Below, in pieces: positions 1-7,934 of a stretch of 21,738 bases of DNA. Position numbers and translations under genes: made by a program. This DNA is from CAIUMH01 sp037142475 (GTDB taxonomy: Bacteria; Actinomycetota; Acidimicrobiia; Acidimicrobiales; RAAP-2): positions 1 through 21,738 of the forward strand of contig JBAXAR010000027.1 in the NCBI GenBank assembly GCA_037142475.1, read 5' to 3'. Position 1 is the stretch's first letter. Each line of letters starts with the position of its first letter. The notes beneath the pieces are model-generated. The model saw nothing but the letters and a program-made list of their open reading frames with translations, searched no databases and was not told the DNA's origin.

Positions 1-1563
1 ACGAATGGCACTGTGTACACATTCCAAGTCACGGCGGTAAACAGCGCAGGGTTGACGACGGCGTCAAGCACGTTCAATCACGCCCCGGCCGTCAACCCTG
101 TGGCGGTTAATGGATCGTCGCTCTCGATCACCGGTGGCGCCGGTCAGGCCACCCTTTCGTGGACTGCGCTCACAACTCTTCAATCAGGAGGAAGCGGGGT
201 TGCCGACTACACAGTGACTGCTGTCCCAACGTCAACTACCGGTGACACAGTCACAAAGGCGTGTGGCAACGTGACCACCTGCACGGTGACTGGACTTCTT
301 GCTGGTGCTGTCTATGACTTCACCGTGGTGGCCACGAATAATGAAGACCTTTCGGGCCCAGAAACCACCATGGAGGGATCAGTCCTGCCTGCAGCACCGT
401 CGAACCCTGTGGTCGTCAACACGGCATCAGATGGTCAAGGGGCATTCATTCAGTTCACGCCAAGCGGTCCGAGCGGTGGCACCGGGATCGATGGCTACTT
501 GGTTTCAGCACTCGTCAGTGGGTCACCAAGCGGTATCACGTGCACAGCGCTTCCAAAGGCGAACTCATGCAAGGTCAAGGGACTTACGCCGGGAACCACC
601 TACACCTTCAGCGTCAAGGCGCACAGCCTCTATAACGCCAACGGGTACTCGAATGCCGTCGCAACGTCCCCGGTCCTCGTCGCCGCCCGACCCAGCACAC
701 CATCGTTCACCTCCCTTGTGCGAACAGGCAGCGGGGCGATCACGGTGCACTTCGCTAACTCAACGTACGCCGGTGGGACACCCGTCTTGAGTTACAAGAT
801 CACGACAAAGGACGCCACCCGTTCGTGCACCTACGTCGTGGGCACCGACTCGGGGAACGCCTGCACAATCTCCGGTCTGACCAATGGCTCTCCAGTGTCG
901 TTCCGAATCACGGCGAGCAATGTGCTGTGGACCTCGACGTTGTCGCCCAAATCCGACAGCATCATTCCTGGGGCGAGCGCTTCGGCACCACAGAGTGTCC
1001 AAGTCCTTGGGCGCGCACAAGGACTCAAGGTGAAGTGGACCAAGCCTGCATCGAACGGTGGGCTGAAGATCACCGGCTACGTCGCTGAGACATCAGGGGG
1101 CCACAGCTGCACGGTGGCAGGTTCTTCTGCGACCACATGCACCATCGGCAGTTTGACTCCTGGTCAGAGTTACGAGGTGACTGTCCATTCGTATGCAGCT
1201 GGCTCTGATTCGGCGGCAACCGGTGCCTCCTCGGTCGGCGTCACCGGCACGGTGCCGACGGTGGCGAGCGCGCCTACCTCTGCGGCTGCAGCGGTGGGAA
1301 CAAAGACAGGATCCATCGTGATCTCATGGTCGGTGCCGGATTCCAATGGAGGGGCCGCAATCGACTCCTTCACTGCTACCGCCGTTGGTGCTCCCCTGGT
1401 GACCTGCTCGTATGCAATTCCCGCCTCGGGGGCCCCAGCCAACACGTGTGTGGTGAAGGGGCTCGCCCACGCCGACAGTTACAGCTTCACCGTCACGGCG
1501 CACAACGTTGCTGGTACGTCGGCAGTCTCGAACACCACGGCGTCGGTTCACCCGAAGTCATAG
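1..1563 (+). CDS. Fibronectin type III repeat protein, 5'-truncated by the window
   Basis: The reading frame is open from the first base (TNGTVYTFQVTAVNSAG) and ends at TAG 1561-1563, so the start lies upstream and 520 residues are visible. At least five to six tandem fibronectin III-type modules can be read, each ending in the typical GL-x-x-G-x-x-Y-x-F-x-V-x-A strand, for example YDFTVVATN, YTFSVKAHS, YEVTVHSYA and YSFTVTAHN. Five modules also carry a pair of cysteines just before that strand, with 5 to 13 residues between them. The composition is rich in Ser, Thr, Ala and Gly and has no membrane segment or LPXTG-type anchor at the C-terminus, which ends in SVHPKS. An extracellular adhesive or structural role is inferred from the repeats; no catalytic domain is visible in this part. 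The missing N-terminus could hold an enzyme domain or signal peptide. Confidence 0.85.
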   Translation, partial: TNGTVYTFQVTAVNSAGLTTASSTFNHAPAVNPVAVNGSSLSITGGAGQATLSWTALTTLQSGGSGVADYTVTAVPTSTTGDTVTKACGNVTTCTVTGLLAGAVYDFTVVATNNEDLSGPETTMEGSVLPAAPSNPVVVNTASDGQGAFIQFTPSGPSGGTGIDGYLVSALVSGSPSGITCTALPKANSCKVKGLTPGTTYTFSVKAHSLYNANGYSNAVATSPVLVAARPSTPSFTSLVRTGSGAITVHFANSTYAGGTPVLSYKITTKDATRSCTYVVGTDSGNACTISGLTNGSPVSFRITASNVLWTSTLSPKSDSIIPGASASAPQSVQVLGRAQGLKVKWTKPASNGGLKITGYVAETSGGHSCTVAGSSATTCTIGSLTPGQSYEVTVHSYAAGSDSAATGASSVGVTGTVPTVASAPTSAAAAVGTKTGSIVISWSVPDSNGGAAIDSFTATAVGAPLVTCSYAIPASGAPANTCVVKGLAHADSYSFTVTAHNVAGTSAVSNTTASVHPKS

Positions 1564-1633
1564 CCAAGGCGAATCTGTCTTCACTCACGATTGGTCTCGG
1601 GACCATTCGCATCGGCGCTTCCTCGTCAAGAAG

Positions 1634-1715
1634 TACGAGCGAGAGGACTCGAACCTCCACCCCCGAAGGGACCGGGACCTAAACCCGGCGCGTCTGCCAA
1701 TTCCGCCACGCCCGC
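1634..1715 (-). tRNA. tRNA-Leu (anticodon UAG)
   Basis: On the minus strand the sequence folds as a class II tRNA. The acceptor is GCGGGCG/CGCTCGT with discriminator A. The D arm contains AATTGGCAGA, the anticodon stem is CCGGG/CCCGG around loop TTTAGGT, which gives anticodon UAG, and the long variable arm is CCC-TTC-GGG. The T arm contains GGTTCGAGTCC. The long variable arm, anticodon and A73 all fit leucine, reading CUN codons. CCA is not encoded. The acceptor stem has two G-U pairs, including G1-U72. It lies between the fibronectin gene and clpP and is divergent from clpP. Confidence 0.95.
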
Positions 1716-1760
1716 AGGAGTTTCCTGGTCCGATGGACCGATCAGCACCTCCAATCATCT

Positions 1761-1805
1761 TAGGGTGCCGAGTGGGCTCATGAGGGGCCCTGCGCCGGGT
1801 AGCCT
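1761..1805 (+). promoter_or_regulatory. Candidate clpP promoter region with two -10 boxes
   Basis: TAGCCT at 1800-1805 sits 7 nt before the ATG at 1813, the spacing expected if transcription starts on the start codon (leaderless). A second box, TAGGGT, lies at 1761-1766. Neither has a convincing -35. The same TAGNNT-plus-6/7-nt layout recurs at three other genes in this window. Confidence 0.45.
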
Positions 1806-1812
1806 CATCGAG

Positions 1813-2427
1813 ATGGACACGACTCGAATCGCAGCACCACTCTCCGGCCCTGGTGGCCCTGGCGAGGGCAACATGGAACTCACCCAGCGCCTGTTGAGGG
1901 AGCGGATCGTCTTTCTTGGCTCCGTCGTTGACCAATTGGCTGCCAACACCCTGTGCGCGCAGCTTCTTCTCCTCGAGGCCGAAGACCCCGAACTAGATAT
2001 CTCGCTGTACATCAACTCTCCAGGTGGGTCGGTCACTGATGGGCTCGCCATCTACGACACGATGCAATACGTGTCGTGTGACGTCCGCACCATCTGCGTG
2101 GGGATGGCGGCATCGATGGGTCAGTTCCTCTTGTGCGCCGGAGCCCCTGGGAAGCGGTTCGCCCTTCCGCACTCCAGGATCCTGATGCACCAGCCCTCGA
2201 TGGGAGGCGTGCAGGGACAGGCATCTGACATCGCCATCCAAGCCGAGCAGATCGTCTTTATGAAGAAGATGCTCGCCGAGCGCATCTCGTTTCACACCGG
2301 CCAAGATGTCGAGCGCATCGAGACCGATTCGGACCGAGACCGTTGGTTCACCGCCGAGGAAGCCCGCGAGTACGGCTTCATCGACGCCGTGATCGACCGC
2401 TCGACGGCTCGTTCTGGAGGCAACTGA
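1813..2427 (+). CDS. clpP: ATP-dependent Clp protease proteolytic subunit ClpP
   Basis: This encodes a 204-residue ClpP, the serine peptidase that forms the barrel of Clp proteases and degrades proteins fed by AAA+ unfoldases in the cytoplasm. The catalytic triad is readable as Ser101 (GMAASMG), His126 (HQPSMGG) and Asp176 (SDRDRW). The substrate-binding strand YINSPGG and the conserved GKRFALPHSRILMHQP segment are intact, and the length matches the family. In-frame ATGs at 1780 and 1873 are alternatives. I chose 1813 because a TAGCCT box ends 7 nt upstream and ATG 1780 has no Shine-Dalgarno. The gene is not beside tig or clpX, the usual partners. It is followed after 2 bp by a polysaccharide exporter permease, so it appears to head that operon. 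It is probably one of several clpP paralogues; it shares features with both actinobacterial ClpP1 and ClpP2. Confidence 0.93.
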   Translation: MDTTRIAAPLSGPGGPGEGNMELTQRLLRERIVFLGSVVDQLAANTLCAQLLLLEAEDPELDISLYINSPGGSVTDGLAIYDTMQYVSCDVRTICVGMAASMGQFLLCAGAPGKRFALPHSRILMHQPSMGGVQGQASDIAIQAEQIVFMKKMLAERISFHTGQDVERIETDSDRDRWFTAEEAREYGFIDAVIDRSTARSGGN

Positions 2428-2429
2428 GC

Positions 2430-3398
2430 GTGGAGATAGACGCCGCAGCGGATTCGCTGCCGGCGACCGGCGTCGATCGCACGACGACCTCGCCTGAGAC
2501 GCGGATCAAGAAGACCAGGGTCGTCTCTGCTCGAGTTGGGCTTCGTGACCGCCTGAAAGAGATTTGGGCATCCCGGGAGCTCCTCTTCTACTTGGTCTCG
2601 ACTGAGATCAAGGTGAAGTACAAGAACTCAGCGCTGGGTCTTGTGTGGTCGATGATCTCGCCGGCGATGAGCTTGGCCATCTTCTGGTTCGTCTTCGGCT
2701 TCGTTCTGAAGAACGCTTACCCGGATTTCGTCATCTATCTTTTCTCGGGGCTGCTGTTCTGGAATTTCTTCCAGACTGGCGTCTCGACCGCCACTGGCGT
2801 GATCGTTGGCCGTGCCGGGATTGTCAAAAAAGTCGCCTTCCCGAGAGAGATTCTTGCCTTGTCGGCGGTAGGAACGGCGGGCGTCTTTTTGTTCTTCCAG
2901 TCACTCGTGATGATCCTGTTCATGGTCGTCTTGCAGTACGCCCCTGATTGGAAACTTCTTCCCCTGCTCTTTGTGGCCCTCCTGGCAACCGCACTGTTGT
3001 CATCAGCGCTGGGGATCTTCCTGTCGGCCACCAACGTGTACCTCAGGGACATGGAGCACCTGGTCGATGTCATTTTGACGGCATGGTTCTGGGCCTGTCC
3101 GATCGTCTATTCCTTCTGGGCATCGTTGGAGCCTCATCTCGGTCCCAAGAGCCTCACCTGGATCTACTTCTTGAATCCCATGGCGCCGATCATCCTGACG
3201 TCCCAGCGGGTCCTTTACGGTCACCCGGTGGTTCAGTTGACCTCATCGGGCCATGAGGCGTTCCAGATCCTTCCGCCATGGGGGGCAATGACTTATTTGG
3301 TCATGGACTTAGCTCTTGTTGCCATCGGCGCCCTGCTGTGCCTTGGGGCACTTCTGGTCTTCAGCAGGCTTGAAGGCAACTTCGCCGAGGAGCTGTGA
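2430..3398 (+). CDS. wzm: ABC-2 type polysaccharide export permease (Wzm/TagG-like)
   Basis: This 322-residue integral membrane protein is the channel half of an ABC exporter for lipid-linked polysaccharide. A cytoplasmic N-terminus of about 70 residues, ending with the family motif VKYKNSALGLVWSMISP, is followed by about six membrane segments near residues 72-94, 101-124, 146-168, 175-200, 211-230 and 290-312. Other family signatures are FPREILAL, the NVYLRDMEHL loop and FLNPM. GTG 2430 is the start because GGAGG at 2416-2420 lies 9 nt upstream, inside the end of clpP. The stop overlaps the ATPase start by 1 bp (TGATG). In mycobacteria the Wzm/Wzt pair exports galactan; in Gram-negatives it exports O-antigen. 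The substrate here is not determinable from sequence. Confidence 0.92.
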   Translation: MEIDAAADSLPATGVDRTTTSPETRIKKTRVVSARVGLRDRLKEIWASRELLFYLVSTEIKVKYKNSALGLVWSMISPAMSLAIFWFVFGFVLKNAYPDFVIYLFSGLLFWNFFQTGVSTATGVIVGRAGIVKKVAFPREILALSAVGTAGVFLFFQSLVMILFMVVLQYAPDWKLLPLLFVALLATALLSSALGIFLSATNVYLRDMEHLVDVILTAWFWACPIVYSFWASLEPHLGPKSLTWIYFLNPMAPIILTSQRVLYGHPVVQLTSSGHEAFQILPPWGAMTYLVMDLALVAIGALLCLGALLVFSRLEGNFAEEL

Positions 3399-4648
3399 TG
3401 AGCACTGAGAATGCGGTTGAAATCCAAGACGTGTCGAAGAGGTTCCGCCTCTACCACGAGCGAGGCACCTCTCTCAAGGAGCGTCTCGTCAAGGCTGGCC
3501 GTTCTCGCTACGAGGACCTTTGGGCCTTGAAGAACGTGGGTTTCAACGTGGCCGAGGGTGAAACGGTTGGCATCCTGGGCCGAAATGGCTCTGGCAAGTC
3601 GACGCTGCTGAAGTGCATCTGCGGCGTCCTCCAGCCCACTGAGGGCCAGGTCGTGGTCCGTGGCAAGCTCGCCGGCCTTCTCGAGCTCGGAGCAGGATTC
3701 CAGCCAGAGCTCTCGGGCCGGGACAACATCTACCTCAATGCTTCGATGCTTGGGCTGAGCCGCAAAGAGGTTGATGACGTCTTCGACGACATCGTGGCGT
3801 TCGCTGAACTCGATCATTTCATTGACAATCAGGTCAAGTTCTATTCATCGGGCATGTATGTTCGCCTCGGTTTTGCCGTGGCGGTCAACGTTGATCCTGA
3901 CATCCTCGTGGTCGACGAGGTCCTCGCCGTCGGTGACGAGCGATTCCAGAACAAGTGCATCGAGCGCATCCGCCAGTTCCAAGATCAGGGCCGCACCATC
4001 ATCTTCGTGTCGCACTCGGCAGATCAGGTTCGGTCCATTTGTGATCGGGCTGTCGTTCTCCAAGATGGCCACATGATGGGCGACTCCACTCCCGACGAAG
4101 CGGTGCGGACGTTCCGCGAGGGCCTCCTTGAGGCCAGCGCCGTGCTCGGAGAAGCCGATGCAGACGAGCCCGAGGAGGCGGAGGCCGATGCCACGCCCCC
4201 GCAGGCTCGAGCCGTGACCATCACCGGCGTCACGATCACCGCCGGGAATGACGAGCCGGTCACGCGCCTAGCGACCCGAGGTCCGTGTGAGCTGACGGTC
4301 CACTACAGCGCCACCGAAGCTATCGACGACGTTGTTGTGGCCGTCGAGGTCCTTGGACCTCAGGGCGGACGTTTTGTCATTACCGACACAGACGTCGCTG
4401 GACTCCGGGTTGACATCGCCCCAGGGGACGGAGCGATCACCTTCGCCTTCGAGACCTTTCCATTGTGCGATCGCATGCTCAATGTGTCGGCGGGGATCCG
4501 AAGTCGAGCGGGAGGCACCACCTACGATTGGAAGGAATCGACCGCACATTTCTCTGTGGAGTACGGAGGTCGGGCCACAGGAGTCCTGAACCTCCCGATG
4601 ACGGTCACCCACCAGCACGGCGGAGTCGTCGAGAGGAGCTCAGTGTGA
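3398..4648 (+). CDS. wzt: Polysaccharide ABC exporter ATP-binding protein with C-terminal extension (Wzt-like)
   Basis: This is the 416-residue nucleotide-binding subunit paired with the preceding permease. Walker A is GRNGSGKST at residues 61-69. The family-specific signature is YSSGMYVRLGFAVAV (about 149-163), where YSSGM replaces LSGGQ. Walker B is ILVVDE (169-174), followed by the D-loop VGDERF and the switch SHS. After residue ~245 comes an acidic Glu/Asp/Ala-rich linker, then a beta-rich domain of about 150 residues (roughly 265-405). Its position and segments such as TAHFSVEYGG resemble the Wzt C-terminal carbohydrate-binding domain, which in O9a-type systems recognises the capped chain end. 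ATG 3398 is preferred over GTG 3395 because GAGGAG 3387-3392 is better spaced. The stop overlaps the next start (GTGTGA). Confidence 0.92.
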   Translation: MSTENAVEIQDVSKRFRLYHERGTSLKERLVKAGRSRYEDLWALKNVGFNVAEGETVGILGRNGSGKSTLLKCICGVLQPTEGQVVVRGKLAGLLELGAGFQPELSGRDNIYLNASMLGLSRKEVDDVFDDIVAFAELDHFIDNQVKFYSSGMYVRLGFAVAVNVDPDILVVDEVLAVGDERFQNKCIERIRQFQDQGRTIIFVSHSADQVRSICDRAVVLQDGHMMGDSTPDEAVRTFREGLLEASAVLGEADADEPEEAEADATPPQARAVTITGVTITAGNDEPVTRLATRGPCELTVHYSATEAIDDVVVAVEVLGPQGGRFVITDTDVAGLRVDIAPGDGAITFAFETFPLCDRMLNVSAGIRSRAGGTTYDWKESTAHFSVEYGGRATGVLNLPMTVTHQHGGVVERSSV

Positions 4649-5610
4649 ACGACGGGACTGTCGATCTCGAGATCGTCCGCGCCGAGATCGCTGAGGAGGT
4701 CCGTCAGCGGAGAGCCGATGGCAACTTCGATGCTGCCAAAGAGCGCGAGCTCGAACAACTTTTCTTTCAATACGCGCCCATGCAGGGCCGGGTGGGGGCT
4801 CTCGGGGAGGCACTCCGATCAGTCGATGCCGCCGCCTTTATCGACCCTCGGGTTCCTGTGGGGTCAAATCAGCCCGCTGGAGCAGTGGTCAAAAAGGCCA
4901 TGCGCAAAGCTGGGTTCTGGTACATCGAGTGGATCACGGCCCAGACCACCCGAGCGCTCTCGGGTATCGCCCGTTCGCTCCACCTCATCGACGATGAGAT
5001 CACCGACATCAGGGCACGGCTCGACCTTGTGACCGTTGCTGGATCGCCGGTCATAGGGACCGCGAGTAACGCCTCGGCATGGTGGGCAGAGGCTGTCCTT
5101 GCCGCGTTCAATGGCTCCTCCGGGCGGACTCTGGTGGCTGCCTGTGCCGACGGATGGCTTGTTCGGAGCCTGTTGGCTTTGGGCGTTGACGCCTATGGGG
5201 TCGACTCTCGTCCAGGCCAAATCACTGCGGCGGAGATAGCGGGGCTCGATCTGCGCGATGACGATCTGCTCGAGCACCTCAGCGGAGTAGCCGAGGCGCG
5301 CCTCAACGGCATCGTATTGACTGGGACAACCGAGGCGTTGCTTCCGGCACAGCGACGGAATCTCGTCGAGCGCCTCGACACTGTGCTGGCGAGCACTTGT
5401 GTGGCGGTGATCCACTCGCTGCACCCCGACGCCATTGACGGAGACCGAATCCCTGCGGAACTCGATCTTGCTGGAGGCCGGCCGCTTCGTCCCTCGACAT
5501 GGGAAAGCCTCTTGGCCGATCGTGGATTCACTGTCACGACGCAGCGGTCACCCGATGACGCCGAGTTCGTCGTGGTAGCGACGCGACGTGGCAGCGCATC
5601 GCTTCGATGA
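4645..5610 (+). CDS. Methyltransferase-like protein with N-terminal helical segment, exporter-linked
   Basis: The protein has 321 residues. An N-terminal charged helical region (about 8-45, with QRRADGNFDAAKEREL) precedes another predicted helical stretch around 80-130. Residues ~140-321 have the order of strands and helices of a class I SAM-dependent methyltransferase. However, motif I, normally V-L-D-x-G-x-G-x-G, reads TLVAACADGW (162-171), so the glycine loop is degenerate. An acidic residue at the end of the second strand (GVDSRP, Asp187) fits the ribose-binding position. GTG 4645 was chosen because AGGAG 4634-4638 lies 6 nt upstream and the start overlaps the wzt stop by 4 bp. Context suggests modification or termination of the exported polysaccharide, as WbdD does for O9a, but catalysis is unproven and a purely structural or binding role is possible. 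Confidence 0.6.
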   Translation: MNDGTVDLEIVRAEIAEEVRQRRADGNFDAAKERELEQLFFQYAPMQGRVGALGEALRSVDAAAFIDPRVPVGSNQPAGAVVKKAMRKAGFWYIEWITAQTTRALSGIARSLHLIDDEITDIRARLDLVTVAGSPVIGTASNASAWWAEAVLAAFNGSSGRTLVAACADGWLVRSLLALGVDAYGVDSRPGQITAAEIAGLDLRDDDLLEHLSGVAEARLNGIVLTGTTEALLPAQRRNLVERLDTVLASTCVAVIHSLHPDAIDGDRIPAELDLAGGRPLRPSTWESLLADRGFTVTTQRSPDDAEFVVVATRRGSASLR

Positions 5611-6833
5611 AGGTTGCCTACGTCACCCCTCGCTATGGCCCCCAGGTGATGGGTGGCGCTGAGGGGGCAGCGAGGTCTCTGGCGGAGCACCTTGTCGCTG
5701 ATCTCGGGCACGAGGCCGAAGTCTTTACGACCTGCGCCCTCGATCATCTCACGTGGGATGACGTGCTTGAACCCGGCACCGAGATGATCAACGGCGTGAC
5801 CGTCCACCGGTTTCGCTCAGCGGCAGGTCGGCCACCTCGGTTCTTCGAGGTCGATGCAGCGCTGCGAGCCTCCCCGTCATCTGCGACCTATGACGAGGCA
5901 CTGGAATGGGTGACGACGAACGGTCCGGTCACGCCCGATCTCCTTGACGCCCTTGAGGCGTCCGATGCTGACGTCGTGAGTTTCTATCCGTATCTCTTCT
6001 ATATGACCGTCCACGGCATCTCCCGTGTCCGCCAGCCGGCGGTGCTTCATCCTGCGGCCCACGATGAGCCCGCCCTGTATCTGAAGCCCTATGCCGACGC
6101 CTTCGCAGCCGCCGATGCCTTTTGCTACCACACCCGGGCGGAGCGGCACCTCGTCGAACATGTCATGGACGTCGCCGAGACTCCCCAGATTGTGCTCGGG
6201 CTGGGAACCAATCACGCCGTAGGCCGTGGGCGACCAGGTGGCGTCGTCGCTGGCATCGGGGACCGTCCCTACGTCGTCAGTGTTGGTCGAGTCGACGAGC
6301 AAAAGGGTTCTGTCATGTTGGCCCGCTTCTTCACCGAGTTTAAGAAGCGCAACCCCGGCCCCCTGGCACTCGTCTTTGTGGGCCCGGTCTCGGCCACCAT
6401 CCCGGATCACCCTGATCTCGTGGTGACCGGGATCGTCGACGAAGAGGACAAGTGGGACTTGATCGGCGATGCACTGGTCTCGATCTCTCCGTCAGCGATG
6501 GAGTCCTTCTCACTCGTGGTCCTTGAGGCCTGGGTAAAAGGCATCCCTGCGATGGTCAATGCGACCTGCGGGCCGACCGTGGAGAATTGCGAACGCAGCG
6601 GCGGCGGCTTGGCCTTCGATTCCTTTGCATCGTTCGAAGTCACCCTTCAGCGACTGATCACCGATGCGTCGCTCCGCCGGGAACTCGGCGAGAAAGGTCG
6701 GCGCTATGTGGCGGAGACTTTCGATTGGCCGGTGCTGATCCGTCGCTACGAAGCATTCCTGCTCTCGGTGATCGAACGAGGACGAACGATGCCAGATGCA
6801 TCGTCTCGTCTGATAGCAGCTCAGCCGTCCTGA
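5607..6833 (+). CDS. Glycosyltransferase family 4 (GT-B fold)
   Basis: This 408-residue cytoplasmic glycosyltransferase probably uses an NDP-sugar to build the polysaccharide exported by the upstream ABC pair. The N-terminal domain opens with MKVAYVTPRYGPQVMGGAEG, the usual first strand and glycine-rich loop of GT4 enzymes. The C-terminal domain starts at about residue 222 with VVSVGRVDEQKG. It carries the donor-binding E-x7-E motif, Glu299 to Glu307 (ESFSLVVLE), followed by a proline-containing KGIPAMVNATCGP loop. The ATG overlaps the stop of the methyltransferase-like gene (ATGA) and there is no clear Shine-Dalgarno, so translation is probably coupled. It is the last gene of the plus-strand unit and ends 9 bp from a convergent glycosyltransferase. 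Sugar specificity cannot be read. Confidence 0.88.
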   Translation: MKVAYVTPRYGPQVMGGAEGAARSLAEHLVADLGHEAEVFTTCALDHLTWDDVLEPGTEMINGVTVHRFRSAAGRPPRFFEVDAALRASPSSATYDEALEWVTTNGPVTPDLLDALEASDADVVSFYPYLFYMTVHGISRVRQPAVLHPAAHDEPALYLKPYADAFAAADAFCYHTRAERHLVEHVMDVAETPQIVLGLGTNHAVGRGRPGGVVAGIGDRPYVVSVGRVDEQKGSVMLARFFTEFKKRNPGPLALVFVGPVSATIPDHPDLVVTGIVDEEDKWDLIGDALVSISPSAMESFSLVVLEAWVKGIPAMVNATCGPTVENCERSGGGLAFDSFASFEVTLQRLITDASLRRELGEKGRRYVAETFDWPVLIRRYEAFLLSVIERGRTMPDASSRLIAAQPS

Positions 6834-6842
6834 GATATCAGG

Positions 6843-7931
6843 TCAGGCCCCGAAGCGGCGAAGGCCGCTGAGGAGGGTATCGAGGAACGACTCGGTAGCA
6901 CTGGCGAGGTCGTAGTGCTCGAGACGCTTCGTCCCGGCAGCCACGAGTTGGTCTCGAAGGACCTGATCTGTCAGAACACGGTGCACCGCTGCAGCGAAGG
7001 CGATCGGTGCCTTTGAGGTCAGGACCAAGCCGGCATCGTCGATGGTCTCGGGAACGGCGGCCACGCCGAAGGCCACCACGGGCACACCGTGGCCCATCGC
7101 TTCGACGAGGGGGACGCAGAAGCCTTCGTGATCCGATGCGCCGGTGAAGACGTCGGCGGCGGCCCAATGGGCTTCGAGCTCTGGGCCGGAGAGGGAACCG
7201 GCGATGGTGACAGCCTCAGAGAGGCCGAGACCCTCGATGTAGGACCGCAGGCTCTGGATATAGCGATCGCCGAGAGGTGAGCCAACGAGGGTAAGCGTTG
7301 CCCCCGGGTTGTAGAGGGAGCGGTAGGCGGCGAGCATTGCCACCAAGTCGTGAGGCGCCTTGTGGGGCGAGATCTTCCCCACAAAGAGGAAGCTCGGCCC
7401 GCCACTGGCCTCCTTGGCCGCTAAGAGGCGATCGAGGTGCGTGGCATCGGTCTCTTCACCGGCATGACGCATGTCGATGAGGAGGGGAGCGACGGCGGTT
7501 GGCGAGTAGCCCAGATCGATGAGTTCGCGCTCGTTGTAGGCAGAGTCCGCAAGGCCCAGGACACAGCGAGGCGCCAGTTCCGCGAGTTGACGTCGACCGA
7601 GCGACAACTCGTGGGCCACCGAGGGTTCCCATGAATCGAGCAGTCTTGTCGGCGTGATGTTGTGGTAGTCGACCATGATCGGATCAGAGACGAGGGTGAG
7701 GGTATCGAAGACAGGGCTGCCGATTGATGCGTGGTACAGCACGACCCGATCGGGCACCGGGGCGGTAAGGCCGATGACTGATTCTCCGAGATCAGCGACG
7801 TCGGGAGTGCAGTTGCCATAGAAGATTCGTGATTCGATGCCGCGAGACTCCAGCGCCGCCTTGAGGTTTCGGGTGTGGACGCCGATAGCGTCGCGACTCG
7901 CGAGGGACGGAAGAACCTGGTCGATTCGCAT
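6843..7931 (-). CDS. Glycosyltransferase family 4 (GT-B fold)
   Basis: This 362-residue glycosyltransferase is distinct from the convergent one. The N-terminus MRIDQVLPSLASRDAIGVHT matches the family's first strand and the acceptor-side loop. The C-terminal domain includes FVGKISPHKAPHDLV (a K-x4-K-like donor-site segment). It also contains ASDHEGFCVPLVEAMGHGVPVVAF with the E-x7-E pair at Glu269 and Glu277, and then VPETIDDAGLVL, which is typical of GT4 enzymes. The start codon lies 3 bp after the stop of the HAD gene upstream on this strand, so the two are very likely one transcript. Facing the ABC exporter operon with only 9 bp between stops, it probably belongs to the same surface-glycan pathway. 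No terminator is visible in that 9 bp gap. Confidence 0.88.
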   Translation of the reverse strand: MRIDQVLPSLASRDAIGVHTRNLKAALESRGIESRIFYGNCTPDVADLGESVIGLTAPVPDRVVLYHASIGSPVFDTLTLVSDPIMVDYHNITPTRLLDSWEPSVAHELSLGRRQLAELAPRCVLGLADSAYNERELIDLGYSPTAVAPLLIDMRHAGEETDATHLDRLLAAKEASGGPSFLFVGKISPHKAPHDLVAMLAAYRSLYNPGATLTLVGSPLGDRYIQSLRSYIEGLGLSEAVTIAGSLSGPELEAHWAAADVFTGASDHEGFCVPLVEAMGHGVPVVAFGVAAVPETIDDAGLVLTSKAPIAFAAAVHRVLTDQVLRDQLVAAGTKRLEHYDLASATESFLDTLLSGLRRFGA

Positions 7932-7934
7932 GCG

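Noticed and set aside
1592..1605. Hairpin TGGTC-TCGG-GACCA as a terminator for tRNA-Leu or the fibronectin gene
   Set aside because: The stem is only 5 bp with no T tract on either strand, which is too weak to call.
1727..1739. Palindrome GGTCC-GAT-GGACC between tRNA-Leu and clpP as an operator
   Set aside because: It is short and occurs once, with no matching site elsewhere in the window to support a regulator.
1591..1812. Upstream in-frame extension of clpP through the tRNA-Leu gene
   Set aside because: It would translate the antisense of a tRNA, and the extra residues have no ClpP similarity. Start 1813 (or 1780) is sufficient.
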